From Longimicrobium sp. (GTDB lineage: Bacteria; Gemmatimonadota; Gemmatimonadetes; Longimicrobiales; Longimicrobiaceae): 64,000 nt of DNA. Shown one piece after another: positions 1 through 9,720 of the stretch. Both the position numbers and the translations under genes were made by a program. Under the pieces are notes generated by a model that did not search any database, had not been told where the DNA came from, and saw nothing but the letters and a program-made list of their open reading frames with translations. The stretch is taken from positions 1 through 64,000 of the forward strand of contig DASVWD010000139.1 in assembly GCA_036389795.1 (NCBI GenBank), read 5' to 3'. The number at the start of each line of letters is the position of its first letter. The first letter of the stretch is position 1.

Positions 1-1
1 A

Positions 2-31
2 GCGGGGGCGGCTCCCGAGAGCCGCCCCCGC
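2..31 (-). terminator. Hairpin terminator of small lipoprotein gene
   Basis: A perfect 13-bp inverted repeat (arms 2-14 and 19-31, GC-only stem, 4-nt loop) lies 6 nt beyond the stop of the minus-strand lipoprotein gene. No clear T-tract follows within the window, so termination is inferred from position and stem strength. Confidence 0.6.
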
Positions 32-37
32 CGTGTT

Positions 38-253
38 TCACCTGCGCCTGTACTTCCCGTCCACCCACCCACGATAGGTCATGCAGCTCTTCTGCGCCGC
101 CTCCAGGCTCGACACCGACTCGCAGTGGCGCTTGTCCGCCAGGTAGCGCTGGTAGTTGGGATCCGAGGCGTCGCCCTCGCTCCCGCCCCCGCCGCCGCAC
201 GCGCCCAACAGCGCCGCCGCGAGCACCGCCGCTCTCCATCCGGGACCGCCCAT
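38..253 (-). CDS. Small predicted lipoprotein
   Basis: This 71-aa protein starts with a short charged segment and a hydrophobic stretch ending in a lipobox (LLGAC, Cys about residue 19). A glycine run follows, then a soluble tail with two further cysteines. The architecture predicts a lipid-anchored envelope protein. The mature part (about 50 aa) matches no family I can name. It is the last gene before a strong hairpin and lies downstream of the BY-kinase gene on the same strand, about 260 nt away, so it probably has its own promoter. The lipobox and terminator support it as real; its function is unknown. Confidence 0.6.
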   Translation of the reverse strand: MGGPGWRAAVLAAALLGACGGGGGSEGDASDPNYQRYLADKRHCESVSSLEAAQKSCMTYRGWVDGKYRRR

Positions 254-401
254 GCCTCAGTCGCCCTCGCGTGGACTGCTTTCCTCCGTCGGAACGACGG
301 TGGATTCGTCCTGAGCTTACGGGGACGCGACGGCCGTGTCCAGCCCGGGGCTCGAGCTGCGCCTTTCCTTCGACCACATCGGATTCGGGACCATCGAGCA
401 G

Positions 402-432
402 GCGGGGGCCGGCTCCCGAAGGCCGCCCCCGC
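402..432 (-). terminator. Hairpin downstream of BY-kinase gene
   Basis: GC-rich imperfect inverted repeat (one bulged base) placed 85 nt past the stop of the minus-strand tyrosine kinase gene. Its sequence resembles the hairpin at 2-31, so the two may be copies of one terminator or repeat type. Confidence 0.45.
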
Positions 433-436
433 CCGA

Positions 437-497
437 TTCGCACTTCGCACTTCGCACTTCGCACTTCGCACTTCGCACTCCGTACTCCGCACTCCGG
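437..497. repeat. TTCGCAC heptamer array
   Basis: Six near-perfect tandem copies of TTCGCAC (437-478) followed by degenerate units (TCCGTAC, TCCGCAC). The reverse complement is GTGCGAA, the unit seen at many other gene ends in this window. Confidence 0.9.
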
Positions 498-516
498 AGG
501 CCGTGTTGCGCCGGCG

Positions 517-2901
517 CTACACCCCCGCGAGCGGCCCGGGCTCCAGCGCGGGCGCCTCGTCCTCGGCCTGGTAGCCGGGGAGGTACGAGTAGTAGCGGTA
601 CACCCGCGACGGCGGCACCGCGTTCAGCACCGCGCCCAGCACCCGCACCGGGAGCCGGTCCAGCAGGTCCAGCTTGGCCTCGGCCAGGGCGCCGTCGGTG
701 GCCCCCGTGCGCAGCACCATCACCAGGTTGCCGGTCATGGTCCCCAGCACGTAGGCGTCCACCCCCGCCCCCAGCGGCGGCGTGTCGACGATCACCACCG
801 AGTAGCGGCTGCGCAGCTCGCCCACCAGCTGGCTCATGGCGGGCGAGCCCAGCAGCTCGGGGCCGCCCTCCATCCGCGTCCCCGAGCCCAGGAAGGCGAA
901 GCCCGCGCCGCCCGGCGCCTGCAGCGCCTCGGCGAGCGTCGCGCGCCCCGCCAGCAGGTCGGTGAGCCCCGGCGCGCGGCGGCCCCCCAGCAGGCGGTGC
1001 AGGTCGCCGCGGCGGATGTCGGCGTCCACCAGCACCACGCGGTGCCCCTGCCCCGCGAAGGCCCGCGCCAGGCACGCGGCCACCGTGGTCTTGCCGTCGC
1101 CGCTCTCGGGGCTGGTGATCGACACCAGGAGCGGCCCGGCCGAGCCGTGCGCGTGCACCAGCGACAGGCGCAGCTCGCGGAACGCCTCGGACACCTGCGC
1201 GGCCGCCGTCCCCTTCGCCGCGAAGGCGCCCCGCGCGCTGGGGATGGTCCCCAGCACCGGCAGCCCCATCCCCGCCGTCACCTGCTCGGGGTAGCGCACC
1301 CGCCGGTCCAGCCGGTCCAGCACCAGCACCGTCAGCAGGCCCAGCCCCACGGCGGCGGCCACGAACAGCGCCACGATGAGCATCCGGCGGTCCTTCACCG
1401 GGGCCCAGGGCACCGCCGCCTCGTCCAGCACGCGCAGGTCGGGGAGGCTGCTCACCGCGGCCAGGCGCGCCTCCTCGTAGCGCTGGCGGAGCGTGCCGTA
1501 CAGGTTGTCGGCGATCTGCACCCGGCGCTCCAGGCGCGCCTCCTCGATGGCGCGCGGGGGGATCTGGCGCAGCTCGGCGCTGGCCGAGGCGATGCGCCCC
1601 TCCATCTCGTCCTCGCGCCCGGCGAGCTGCGCGGCCAGGCCCCGCACGGCGGCGGGGATGGTGGCGCCCTCCAGCGCGGCCAGCTCGCCGATCAGGCGCC
1701 GCACGGGCTGGTGCTCGTCGGTGTAGCGCTGCTGCAGCGCCCGGAGCTCCGCCCGCTTCGTCGTCCGCTCGGTGAGCAGCTGCGCGAGCTCGGGGTTCTG
1801 CTGCACGGCGGGGATCACGGCCAGCGCGTCGAAGCCCATCCGCCCCGCGGCCGCCTGCCCCATCACCCGCTCCAGCGCCAGCCGGTCGCGCCGGAGGTCC
1901 TCGCGCGAGACGCGCATCTCGAAGAACGAGTTGAAGACCGGGTCGCGGGTGAGCTGGATCCCCGGCGCCACCGGGGTGGCCTGGTCGGAGGGGAGGGTGA
2001 CGGTGCGCACGCGGAACGCCTCCAGGGCGATCTCGGCGTCGCGCAGGGAGCGCTCGGCGTACTGGCGCTGCTCCTCGAGGATGGCGGTGAGCTCGTCGAG
2101 CTTGGCGCGCTTGAGCTGCGCGGCCACCTCCACGTAGCGGGTCATGGTGGCGTTGAGCGTGGCGGCCAGCCGCCGCGGGTCGCTCCCCGAGAGGGAGAGC
2201 CGCAGGAAGTGGCCGTCCTCGACCATGCGCGCGTCGAGCGACTCGCCGAGGCCGACCGCCACGTCGCGCGGGTTGCTGACGGTGAAGGCGATCTCGCGCC
2301 CGGGCGTGAGCGCCGGCCGCCAGACGAACCCCGCGCGCGCGCCCACGGGGCCCCCCGCGCGCCCGCGCTCCACCTCCACCCCCTTCTCGGTGGAGAGCAC
2401 CCAGCTCTGCCCGTCGGCCGAGGCCGCCAGGCGGTAGCTCCCGGGGCGGAAGCGCGGGCCCAGCGCGAAGCCGGCGAACGCCGGCCGGTCGGCCGCGGCG
2501 GCGGGCTGCACGTACAGCCGCTCCTCGGCGACCACGTGGTCGAGCACCGCGTAGCTCTTGAGCAGCTCCACCCAGGCGTACGACTGGAGGAGCCGGGCGC
2601 TCTGGATCGGGCCCTGGTTGGCGGCGGCGCGGTCGGTGCCCTCGATCCACACGGTGCCCTGGGCCACGTACTCGGGGCGCACCATGCGCGCGGCGAAGAG
2701 CCCCGCCCCCACCCCGGCGGCGGTGAACGCCAGCAGCAGCCACTTGTGGCGGTACGCGGCCGCCGCGAAGCGCAGCAGCTCGCCCCCGCCGCGTGCGGGG
2801 GCCTCGCTCGCGGGCGCCAGGGAAAGGGCGGGCACGCGCGCGGCGGCCCCGGTCTGCGGGAGGGGCGGCGGGTCGGCGGGAGCCGGGAGCTGGGTCGGCA
2901 T
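517..2901 (-). CDS. Polysaccharide biosynthesis tyrosine autokinase (Wzz/BY-kinase)
   Basis: 794-aa inner-membrane protein that controls EPS chain length and export through tyrosine autophosphorylation. A Wzz-type membrane segment (KWLLLAFTAAGVGAGLFAA) opens a long periplasmic coiled-coil region. A second membrane helix (LIVALFVAAAVGLGLLTVLV) precedes the cytoplasmic kinase. The kinase has Walker A (SPESGDGKTT, about residue 600), Walker A' (VVLVDADIRRGD) and Walker B (VIVDTPPL). The C-terminus carries a tyrosine cluster (VYRYYSYLPGY, about 765-777), the usual autophosphorylation site. ATG at 2901 is chosen; a TTG seven codons upstream is possible. It heads the EPS locus, divergent from the regulator genes. 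Confidence 0.93.
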   Translation of the reverse strand: MPTQLPAPADPPPLPQTGAAARVPALSLAPASEAPARGGGELLRFAAAAYRHKWLLLAFTAAGVGAGLFAARMVRPEYVAQGTVWIEGTDRAAANQGPIQSARLLQSYAWVELLKSYAVLDHVVAEERLYVQPAAAADRPAFAGFALGPRFRPGSYRLAASADGQSWVLSTEKGVEVERGRAGGPVGARAGFVWRPALTPGREIAFTVSNPRDVAVGLGESLDARMVEDGHFLRLSLSGSDPRRLAATLNATMTRYVEVAAQLKRAKLDELTAILEEQRQYAERSLRDAEIALEAFRVRTVTLPSDQATPVAPGIQLTRDPVFNSFFEMRVSREDLRRDRLALERVMGQAAAGRMGFDALAVIPAVQQNPELAQLLTERTTKRAELRALQQRYTDEHQPVRRLIGELAALEGATIPAAVRGLAAQLAGREDEMEGRIASASAELRQIPPRAIEEARLERRVQIADNLYGTLRQRYEEARLAAVSSLPDLRVLDEAAVPWAPVKDRRMLIVALFVAAAVGLGLLTVLVLDRLDRRVRYPEQVTAGMGLPVLGTIPSARGAFAAKGTAAAQVSEAFRELRLSLVHAHGSAGPLLVSITSPESGDGKTTVAACLARAFAGQGHRVVLVDADIRRGDLHRLLGGRRAPGLTDLLAGRATLAEALQAPGGAGFAFLGSGTRMEGGPELLGSPAMSQLVGELRSRYSVVIVDTPPLGAGVDAYVLGTMTGNLVMVLRTGATDGALAEAKLDLLDRLPVRVLGAVLNAVPPSRVYRYYSYLPGYQAEDEAPALEPGPLAGV

Positions 2902-3055
2902 ACGGGAGCGATCCGGGAGCAAGCGGGTGCGGCACGCCCGTGCGGCGCGCGCGGGACCGACGCACGAGCAAGCGCGGGACCGCCCGCAGAATCACGGAAA
3001 TCCGCGTGGATCCACGGTTTTCCCGGTCCCGCGCGCCCCTGCCTCCGACTACGCA

Positions 3056-3080
3056 TGTGGCGGGGCCGCAACACGCCGCA
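3056..3080 (+). promoter_or_regulatory. TGTGGC-N6-CGCAACAC motif, copy 1
   Basis: Sequence of the form TGTGGC, six GC bases, then CGCAACACG. Very similar copies precede the flippase gene (26774-26796) and the GT2 gene (31131-31156, minus). Here it lies 155 nt upstream of the BY-kinase start but in the opposite orientation. Role inferred from recurrence only. Confidence 0.4.
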
Positions 3081-3136
3081 CGGGTCGGAGGCCCGCCGCG
3101 GCCCCGTTCTCGACCGGGACCGAAAAACATCAGGTC

Positions 3137-3196
3137 TCACGCAGAGTCAGTAGAGTCAGCAGAGAACACCTCCGCTGACTCTGCTGACTCTGCGTG
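3137..3196. repeat. Long CAGAGTCAG-family hairpin, copy 1
   Basis: Inverted repeat with about 25-bp arms (3137-3164 and 3172-3196) and only one internal mismatch around a 7-nt loop. The arms begin TCACGCAGAGTCAG and are themselves internally periodic. Related hairpins occur at 8625, 21748, 28642 and 34716. Confidence 0.85.
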
Positions 3197-3641
3197 ATCG
3201 AAGTCTTTTCCAGCCCTGGATTCGTATCGGATCTACGGCGGGATGGAGCAAGCGAAGACCCGTGGCAAGGTGAGACGATCTTCGCTCCCCGCCGTCGTTC
3301 GTGCAGAGCCGGTTGGTGTGGCCGGACCCCAGGATGACATCGTGCTCGACTGACGCGGCGAACACCCGCTGATTACCCGGATCTGGATCGCCGGGCCGGG
3401 TGGGACATCGGCGCCCCGCGAAGGCGCCGATTCCAGTAGAGTGTTGCACTGATGCAACGGAACGTAGCAGTTGGGGTCGGGGCATCCGGTGCCGCGCGGA
3501 CGCGGGGGCGTACCCGCGCGTCCGCGCGCGCCCCGACAGGCTTTCGCTTCGTAAGGTCAAGCACCGCAGACGATTCCGATCCCCCGTGAAGCCCATCGCC
3601 TGTGACGGCCAGGAGCGGGCGGAGCCTCCATCCGTTTACGG

Positions 3642-3655
3642 CGCAACGTGTTGCG
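3642..3655. promoter_or_regulatory. CGCAAC-GT-GTTGCG palindrome
   Basis: Perfect 6-bp arms. Similar GTTGCG/CGCAAC palindromes occur at 11224-11241 and 33735-33750, all inside the EPS locus. This looks like a dimeric-regulator site, by inference. Confidence 0.4.
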
Positions 3656-3962
3656 ACGTCGCGCGCTCGGCGACTCGCCCCCGCATCTTCTGCGCGATGC
3701 GCGCAGGAACGGGCTCATCAAACTTCCTTGACAGGGCATGGAAACTGCCCCACCGTGGAGGCCCGCGTAAGCCGGTTTCCACGCACCGATCCCCGGGTGC
3801 GGTCGGCGAAGCGCGGTCAAACCTCCCATAACCCGAAAAGGCACCCCGGCCGCGAGGCCGGTCCGCAAAGCCAGGGGTCTCCCCGAGACAGCCCGGCCGC
3901 CGAAGGTGGGTCACGTCCCGGCGCCTCCCGCCCGGGACATTCCGAGCCACGAGGACCTCCCC

Positions 3963-4673
3963 ATGTCCCCCTCGCTCGACCCATCGTTCGAGCCGCCGGC
4001 CGGCTGCGTCCCTCCGTGCGCGGACCTCTGCGCCGGCCATCGCGAGCGCCTGCGGGCGCTGCGCCCCGACCTGCCGTGCGGCGGAGCCGCCTTCCGCGCC
4101 GCGCTGGTCCTCCTCGCCGCCCCCGCGGCGCGCTTCAACATCGACCGCCTCGCCCGCCGCACCGGCGCCCCCCGGCACTGGGTGGCCGCCTGCGCCCGGC
4201 GCCTGTACGACAACGGCGTCTGGAGCGCACGGGGAGCCGCGTACCCCTGGTCGGGCCCCGAGGACTTCCGCTTCTGGAACGACGTGGAGGTGGCCGAGGG
4301 GAAGCTGCTGCGGCGGGTGGACGACCGCGGCCGCCCGCAGTGGGCCCCGGCCGGCGCCTGGAGCAAGGAGTACGACTTCGTGGGCCCGCGCTCCGACCCC
4401 GGCGGCGCCGTCCTCTACGTCGTCCCCGAAGACGCCGCCGCGGAGCCCGGGCCCGAGCTCCCGCCCCACCTGGAGCTCGTCCGCGGCGGGCCCGAGGCCG
4501 CGCGCGAGGAGACGGTGCGCGACGAGACGGAGCCCGAGGAGCGCGAGGCCTTCCTCCCCGCCGGCCCCTGGCTCCCCGGGATGGCCACGGACGAGGCCCC
4601 GCTGCTGGCGGCGGCGGGCGGCGCCCGCGGGGCCGTCCCCGAGCTCTTCCCCGGCGCCACCTGGCTGGGGTAG
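3963..4673 (+). CDS. Hypothetical protein with HTH-like N-terminal domain
   Basis: Protein of 236 aa. The N-terminal half contains a helix-turn-helix-like stretch (FNIDRLARRTGAPRHWV followed by ARRLYDNGVW) of winged-helix style. The C-terminal half is acidic (runs of Glu/Asp) and low in structure, with no family I recognise. ATG at 3963 is used because GAGGA sits 11 nt upstream; an in-frame GTG at 3906 would add 19 residues of low-quality sequence. It ends 72 nt before the NtrC-type regulator and is probably co-transcribed with it, which suggests an accessory transcription role. Function otherwise unknown. Confidence 0.7.
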   Translation: MSPSLDPSFEPPAGCVPPCADLCAGHRERLRALRPDLPCGGAAFRAALVLLAAPAARFNIDRLARRTGAPRHWVAACARRLYDNGVWSARGAAYPWSGPEDFRFWNDVEVAEGKLLRRVDDRGRPQWAPAGAWSKEYDFVGPRSDPGGAVLYVVPEDAAAEPGPELPPHLELVRGGPEAAREETVRDETEPEEREAFLPAGPWLPGMATDEAPLLAAAGGARGAVPELFPGATWLG

Positions 4674-4745
4674 TCCACCTCGCCGAGCAGGCCCCCGGCG
4701 CCGCCCCTGGCGCCGGGCCGCATCCCCACAGACAGACGGTGCACC

Positions 4746-6279
<1,534 letters not shown>

Positions 6280-6299
<20 letters not shown>

Positions 6300-7404
6300 C
6301 GCCGGCGCGTCGGTGGCGGAGGCTCCGGTGACGGTCCCGACGTTCTACGGCCCCGGCGAGGAAGGCGGGATCTCCTCCCCCTCGCTGAAGGCGGCCGTGG
6401 AGCGGGTGGCCGCCGAGTGGCTGGAGGCGGGGGTCGACCGCGGCCGCTCGGGCGACGTGCTGGCCGAGCTCTCCGCCCTGGCGCGCGCGCTGGAGGACGG
6501 CGGCCAGGCGCTCCCCGCGGCCGACGGCTCGCGCGCGGTGCTGCGCAAGCGCCTCCTCTGGCCGCTCAGGCTGGCGGTCACGCGCGAGTGGCTGGGCGCC
6601 GACCCGCCGCCCGACGCGGCCGAGCTGCTGTCGATGCTGCGCGTGTTCGAGGCGCTCCGGGCCGAGCTGCACGTGGACCCGCCGGGGCCGGCGCCGCTCG
6701 GGATCACGGGCCCCGAGGGGCTGGAGCTGATCGTGGAGGTGGCGCACGACCTCCGCTCGCCGCTCACCTCCATCCTCTTCCTGGCCGAGACGCTGCGCCG
6801 CGGGCAGAGCGGCGAGGTCAACGACCTGCAGCGCCGCCAGCTGGGGCTGGTCTACAGCGCGGCGCTGGGGATGGTGTCGCTGGCCAGCGACCTGGTGGAG
6901 CTGGCGCAGGGGGGTGACCGGCTGGTGGACACCACGCCCTCGCCCTTCTCGGTGCTGGAGGTGATCGAGTCGGTGTGCGACATCGTGCGCCCGCTGGCCG
7001 AGGAGAAGAAGATCGCGCTCCGGGTGCTCCCCCCGCCGGGCGACCAGCGGATCGGCTTCTCGGCGGCGCTCTCCCGGGTGCTGGTGAACCTGGTGAGCAA
7101 CGCGCTCAAGTACACCGACGAGGGCTTCGTCGAGATCACCACCCGCGCCAAGGGGCTGGCGACGCTCGAGTTCTCGGTGCGCGACAGCGGCCCGGGGATC
7201 AACGACGACGCGCGCCGGGTCCTCTTCGAGCCCTTCCGCCGCCGCCCCGGCGGCGACCGCTACGGCTTCTCGGGCACGGGGCTGGGCCTGGCCATCTGCC
7301 GGCGCCTGGTGCACGCCATGGGCTCGGAGCTGCACTACGAGACGGCGCCCAGCTGGGGCACGCGCTTCTACTTCGACCTGCAGCTGCCGCCGGCGGGGCT
7401 GTGA
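6280..7404 (+). CDS. Sensor histidine kinase
   Basis: 374-aa HisKA/HATPase kinase, the likely partner of the preceding NtrC-type regulator. The H-box is VAHDLRSPLTS with phospho-accepting His at about residue 156. The N-box is NLVSNALKYT, G1 is RDSGPGI and G2 is GTGLGLAI. The N-terminal 140 residues contain no obvious membrane segment and no PAS or GAF signature that I can name, so the kinase is probably cytosolic. The GTG start at 6280 overlaps the end of the regulator gene by 20 nt, implying translational coupling. A heptamer repeat array begins directly at its stop codon. Confidence 0.93.
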
Positions 7405-7474
7405 AGTGCGTGAGTGCGAAAGTGCGAAAGTACGAGGTACGGAGTACGAGGTACGGAGTACGAGGTACGGAGTC
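7405..7474. repeat. GTGCGAA / GTACGAG heptamer array
   Basis: Tandem 7-mers (GTGCGTG, GTGCGAA, then alternating GTACGAG and GTACGGA) that begin at the histidine kinase stop codon. The following 330 nt to 7805 precede the sugar transferase gene; they are less GC-rich around 7645-7700 and probably contain its promoter, but no confident -35/-10 pair was found. Confidence 0.85.
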
Positions 7475-7805
7475 CTTGAGCGCTGGTCCTGAGCTCCGAA
7501 CGGAAGTTTCCCGCCCGCCACACCTCTCCTGATCCACCCCCCGACGTCTTCCTCCTCCAGCCCGGTCCCCCGGGATGCCGACGGCGGTTTTCTTCATCCT
7601 GTGGCGAGGCGCCCACACCAGTCGGCGGGTCGCCACGGACGGGGATTGCACACTATTATCGACGGTGCTCGCATCTGGTTTATCGGCAGATACTTACGAG
7701 GTGATTCAGAGGGTGATCCGGGCGCGCACGGGCGTTGCCCTCCTGGCCTGTCGGACGTCGCGACCCGTCGCTGCCGACCCACCCAGCCAGAGCCGGATCA
7801 GCCCG

Positions 7806-8561
7806 ATGAACCCCGTCCTGCAGCAGTCCGCCGCCTCCCCCGCGACAGCGCTCCCCGGCCTCCTCGCCCCGTACGAAGTCGATTTCACCCTCCACCTGGC
7901 CCCGCGCCGGCCCTCCTTCGCCGCGCTGGCGGCGTGCCGGGCGCTCAACGTGATCGCGGCGGCCGCGCTGCTGGTGCTGGCCCTGCCGCTCATGCTGGTG
8001 GTCGCCGTGCTGGTGAAGCTCTCCTCGCCCGGGCCCGTCCTCTACACGCAGACGCGCGTGGGGCTCGACCGGCGGGCCTACCGCACCGGGAGCGGCGGGT
8101 CGGTGCGGCGGCGGGTGGACTACGGGGGGAGGCTCTTCACCATCTACAAGTTCCGCACGATGCGGGCGGACCCCGACCCGGAAGTGCAGGCGTGGGCCTC
8201 GCCCGACGACGCCCGCGTGACGCGCGTGGGGCGCGTGCTGCGCAAGTACCGCCTCGACGAGCTGCCGCAGCTCTGGAACGTGCTGAAGGGTGACATGAAC
8301 GTGGTGGGGCCCCGCCCCGAGCAGCCCCGCATCGTGCTGTCGCTGCGCGAGCAGATCGTAGAGTACCCGCGCCGCCAGCGCGTGCGCCCCGGGATCACCG
8401 GCCTGGCGCAGGTGAGCCAGACGTACGACACCTGCCTGGACGACGTGCGCAGCAAGCTGCGCTACGACCTGCAGTACATCGACCGCATGTCGCCGCTGCA
8501 GGACCTGGCCATCCTGCTGCGCACCGTCCCCGTGGTGCTCCTGCGCAAGGGCGCCTGGTGA
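7806..8561 (+). CDS. Undecaprenyl-phosphate sugar-1-phosphate transferase
   Basis: 251-aa bacterial sugar transferase of the WcaJ/RfbP C-terminal type, which starts EPS repeat-unit synthesis by loading a sugar phosphate onto undecaprenyl phosphate at the inner membrane. One membrane helix (NVIAAAALLVLALPLMLVVA) leads into the family motifs: PGPVLYTQTRVG, KFRTMR, RKYRLDELPQLWNVLKGDM, VGPRPEQP and PGITGLAQV. ATG at 7806 gives a normal length for the single-helix (short) form; longer in-frame starts lack any signature. A perfect terminator follows. It probably performs the priming step for the EPS genes around it. Confidence 0.93.
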   Translation: MNPVLQQSAASPATALPGLLAPYEVDFTLHLAPRRPSFAALAACRALNVIAAAALLVLALPLMLVVAVLVKLSSPGPVLYTQTRVGLDRRAYRTGSGGSVRRRVDYGGRLFTIYKFRTMRADPDPEVQAWASPDDARVTRVGRVLRKYRLDELPQLWNVLKGDMNVVGPRPEQPRIVLSLREQIVEYPRRQRVRPGITGLAQVSQTYDTCLDDVRSKLRYDLQYIDRMSPLQDLAILLRTVPVVLLRKGAW

Positions 8562-8587
8562 GACAGCGTCATCGCTGCGAAGCGCGA

Positions 8588-8620
8588 GAGGGCCGGGCGT
8601 CGCCGCCCGGCCCTCACGTT
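8588..8620 (+). terminator. Intrinsic terminator after sugar transferase
   Basis: Perfect 12-bp stem (8588-8599 with 8604-8615), TCGC loop, followed by ACGTTTTC. It lies 26 nt after the sugar transferase stop on the same strand. Confidence 0.85.
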
Positions 8621-8624
8621 TTCG

Positions 8625-8680
8625 GAGCAGAGCCGGCAGAGCAAGCCCATGTTCTCTGCCGGCTCTGCTGCTCTGCGCGA
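8625..8680. repeat. CAGAG-family hairpin, copy 2
   Basis: Perfect 15-bp arms (8627-8641 and 8654-8668) with a GCAGAGCCGGCAGAG unit, extended by further CTCTGC units. Related to the long hairpin at 3137-3196. Confidence 0.75.
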
Positions 8681-8731
8681 GACCTGTGTCTGAGAGCGGG
8701 CCACCAGCTCGGAGCCCGAGGTCAGGTCGAC

Positions 8732-9022
8732 TCAGTACTCGTTCGGTCGCGCCAGCCGCGCGCTCTTCAGGTACACGCGCTCCTCGTCGAAGGTGTAGAA
8801 CACCGTCAGAGTCGGAGCCCGCGTTCCCGCGCGGACCTCATGATCCAGATCTCGAAGTCGGTGAAGAGGTGACCCCTCTTCCGGATGCCTGGCCAGCCTC
8901 CATTCCAGGGCCGCGAGCGCGTCATCCGCCGCTTCCGCATCCACGAGGATCGCCGCGACGTCGCTCTCGAACCGGTGCTCGCGGACGATCTCCCTGAGCT
9001 TACGCGGCGGTTCGCTTGCCAT
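8732..9022 (-). CDS. Putative toxin partner of Panacea-type antitoxin
   Basis: 96-aa protein encoded directly after, and overlapping by 23 nt, a SocA/Panacea-domain gene. It is helical at the N-terminus and ends in a beta-rich segment (LTVFYTFDEERVYLKSARL) reminiscent of RelE/ParE-fold toxins, but I do not see a decisive catalytic signature. The tight overlap with an antitoxin-type gene is the main argument for a toxin role. An immunity-type or adaptor function cannot be excluded. Base composition is less GC-rich than in the flanking EPS genes, suggesting acquisition. Confidence 0.6.
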   Translation of the reverse strand: MASEPPRKLREIVREHRFESDVAAILVDAEAADDALAALEWRLARHPEEGSPLHRLRDLDHEVRAGTRAPTLTVFYTFDEERVYLKSARLARPNEY

Positions 9023-9566
9023 CGGGTGCCGTCCGCTTCCCTTCCTGCCTGATCAGGTCGCGCGCGTACTTGAAATCCGCCTGCGTCGGGGGATCGTCGG
9101 AGAGAAACACCGTGTGGTATGGAATCTCTTCGTTCATGCGCGCCGACTTCCACCCGAGGAAGCCGTGGGAGCGCTCGCTGACCTCCGTGGCGCTGTCGTT
9201 CCAGAGCCAGCGGATGACCTCGTTGACGATGGCGATCTCCTGGCCGGAGAAAAGGCTGAGATCCGGCTCGCGCAGGGCTACCGGGCGCTCCTGGCGATAC
9301 AGGTACCTGGCGCGGTTCTGGATCGCCAGGCTGCCGCTCTTCGTCAGCCGCTTGCGAACGGCGGGAAGCTCGCGCGGCACGGGGCCGTAAGGAAGCTTGC
9401 GATAGACGTGGCCGGTGATCGACTCGCCCGTGACCGCGTACGCCGCGAAGTCCGCGTAGAAGAGGATCTTGTTCAGCTTGGTGCTGCCGAAGTGCTCGTC
9501 CTCCTCCGAGGCGACCGCAACGTAGAGGATGAGCTCGGCAAGTTTTCTGTCCCTGTCCTGAACCAT
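9000..9566 (-). CDS. Panacea/SocA-type (DUF4065) antitoxin-like protein
   Basis: 188-aa protein with the DUF4065 pattern. It shows LAELILYVA, then STKLNKILFYADFAAYAVTG, then a segment around YRKLPYGPVPRELPAVRKRL, then a C-terminal helical part (SGQEIAIVNEVIRWLW). This domain is known as a promiscuous antitoxin module (Panacea, SocA). A strong Shine-Dalgarno (GGAGG, about 9 nt before ATG 9566) supports the start. The downstream overlapping 96-aa gene is the candidate toxin. No extra DNA-binding domain is visible, so autoregulation, if any, would be unusual. The pair interrupts the EPS locus between the sugar transferase and the VanZ-like gene. Confidence 0.85.
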   Translation of the reverse strand: MVQDRDRKLAELILYVAVASEEDEHFGSTKLNKILFYADFAAYAVTGESITGHVYRKLPYGPVPRELPAVRKRLTKSGSLAIQNRARYLYRQERPVALREPDLSLFSGQEIAIVNEVIRWLWNDSATEVSERSHGFLGWKSARMNEEIPYHTVFLSDDPPTQADFKYARDLIRQEGKRTAPDGKRTAA

Positions 9567-9720
9567 GGGGAGCCTCCATGGACCTGCGGCCTATCTACAG
9601 GCTGCGAAGATACCCCGAAGGGCGAGAGAAAGCTTGCACCCTGCGGATTCATGCGCAAGTGGGATGCTCTCCGCGGGAATCCGGTCTGGGACTGCCCCCG
9701 CCTCGGAAACTGGTCGTTCG

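Larger units (their letters stand above)
2902..3962. other. 1.06-kb intergenic region at head of EPS locus
   Basis: Divergent spacer between the BY-kinase gene and the HTH/NtrC/kinase genes. It contains a GCAACAC-type motif (3056-3080), a long hairpin of the CAGAGTCAG family (3137-3196) and a CGCAAC/GTTGCG palindrome (3642-3655). Short ORFs here have no recognisable protein features and I do not call them. It probably carries promoters for both directions. Confidence 0.6.

Noticed and set aside
271-3153. Very long plus-strand ORF (960 codons) opposite the BY-kinase gene
   Set aside because: Arg/His/Gly-rich shadow translation caused by high GC; no protein motif, and the minus strand carries a fully recognisable kinase.
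3400-3831. ORFs in the spacer between the BY-kinase and the HTH/NtrC genes
   Set aside because: No domain, poor start signals, composition like non-coding GC-rich DNA; the region is better explained as regulatory.
7640-7665. Sigma54 promoter before the sugar transferase, expected because an NtrC-type regulator is adjacent
   Set aside because: TTGCA is present, but the GG expected 10 nt before GC is absent.
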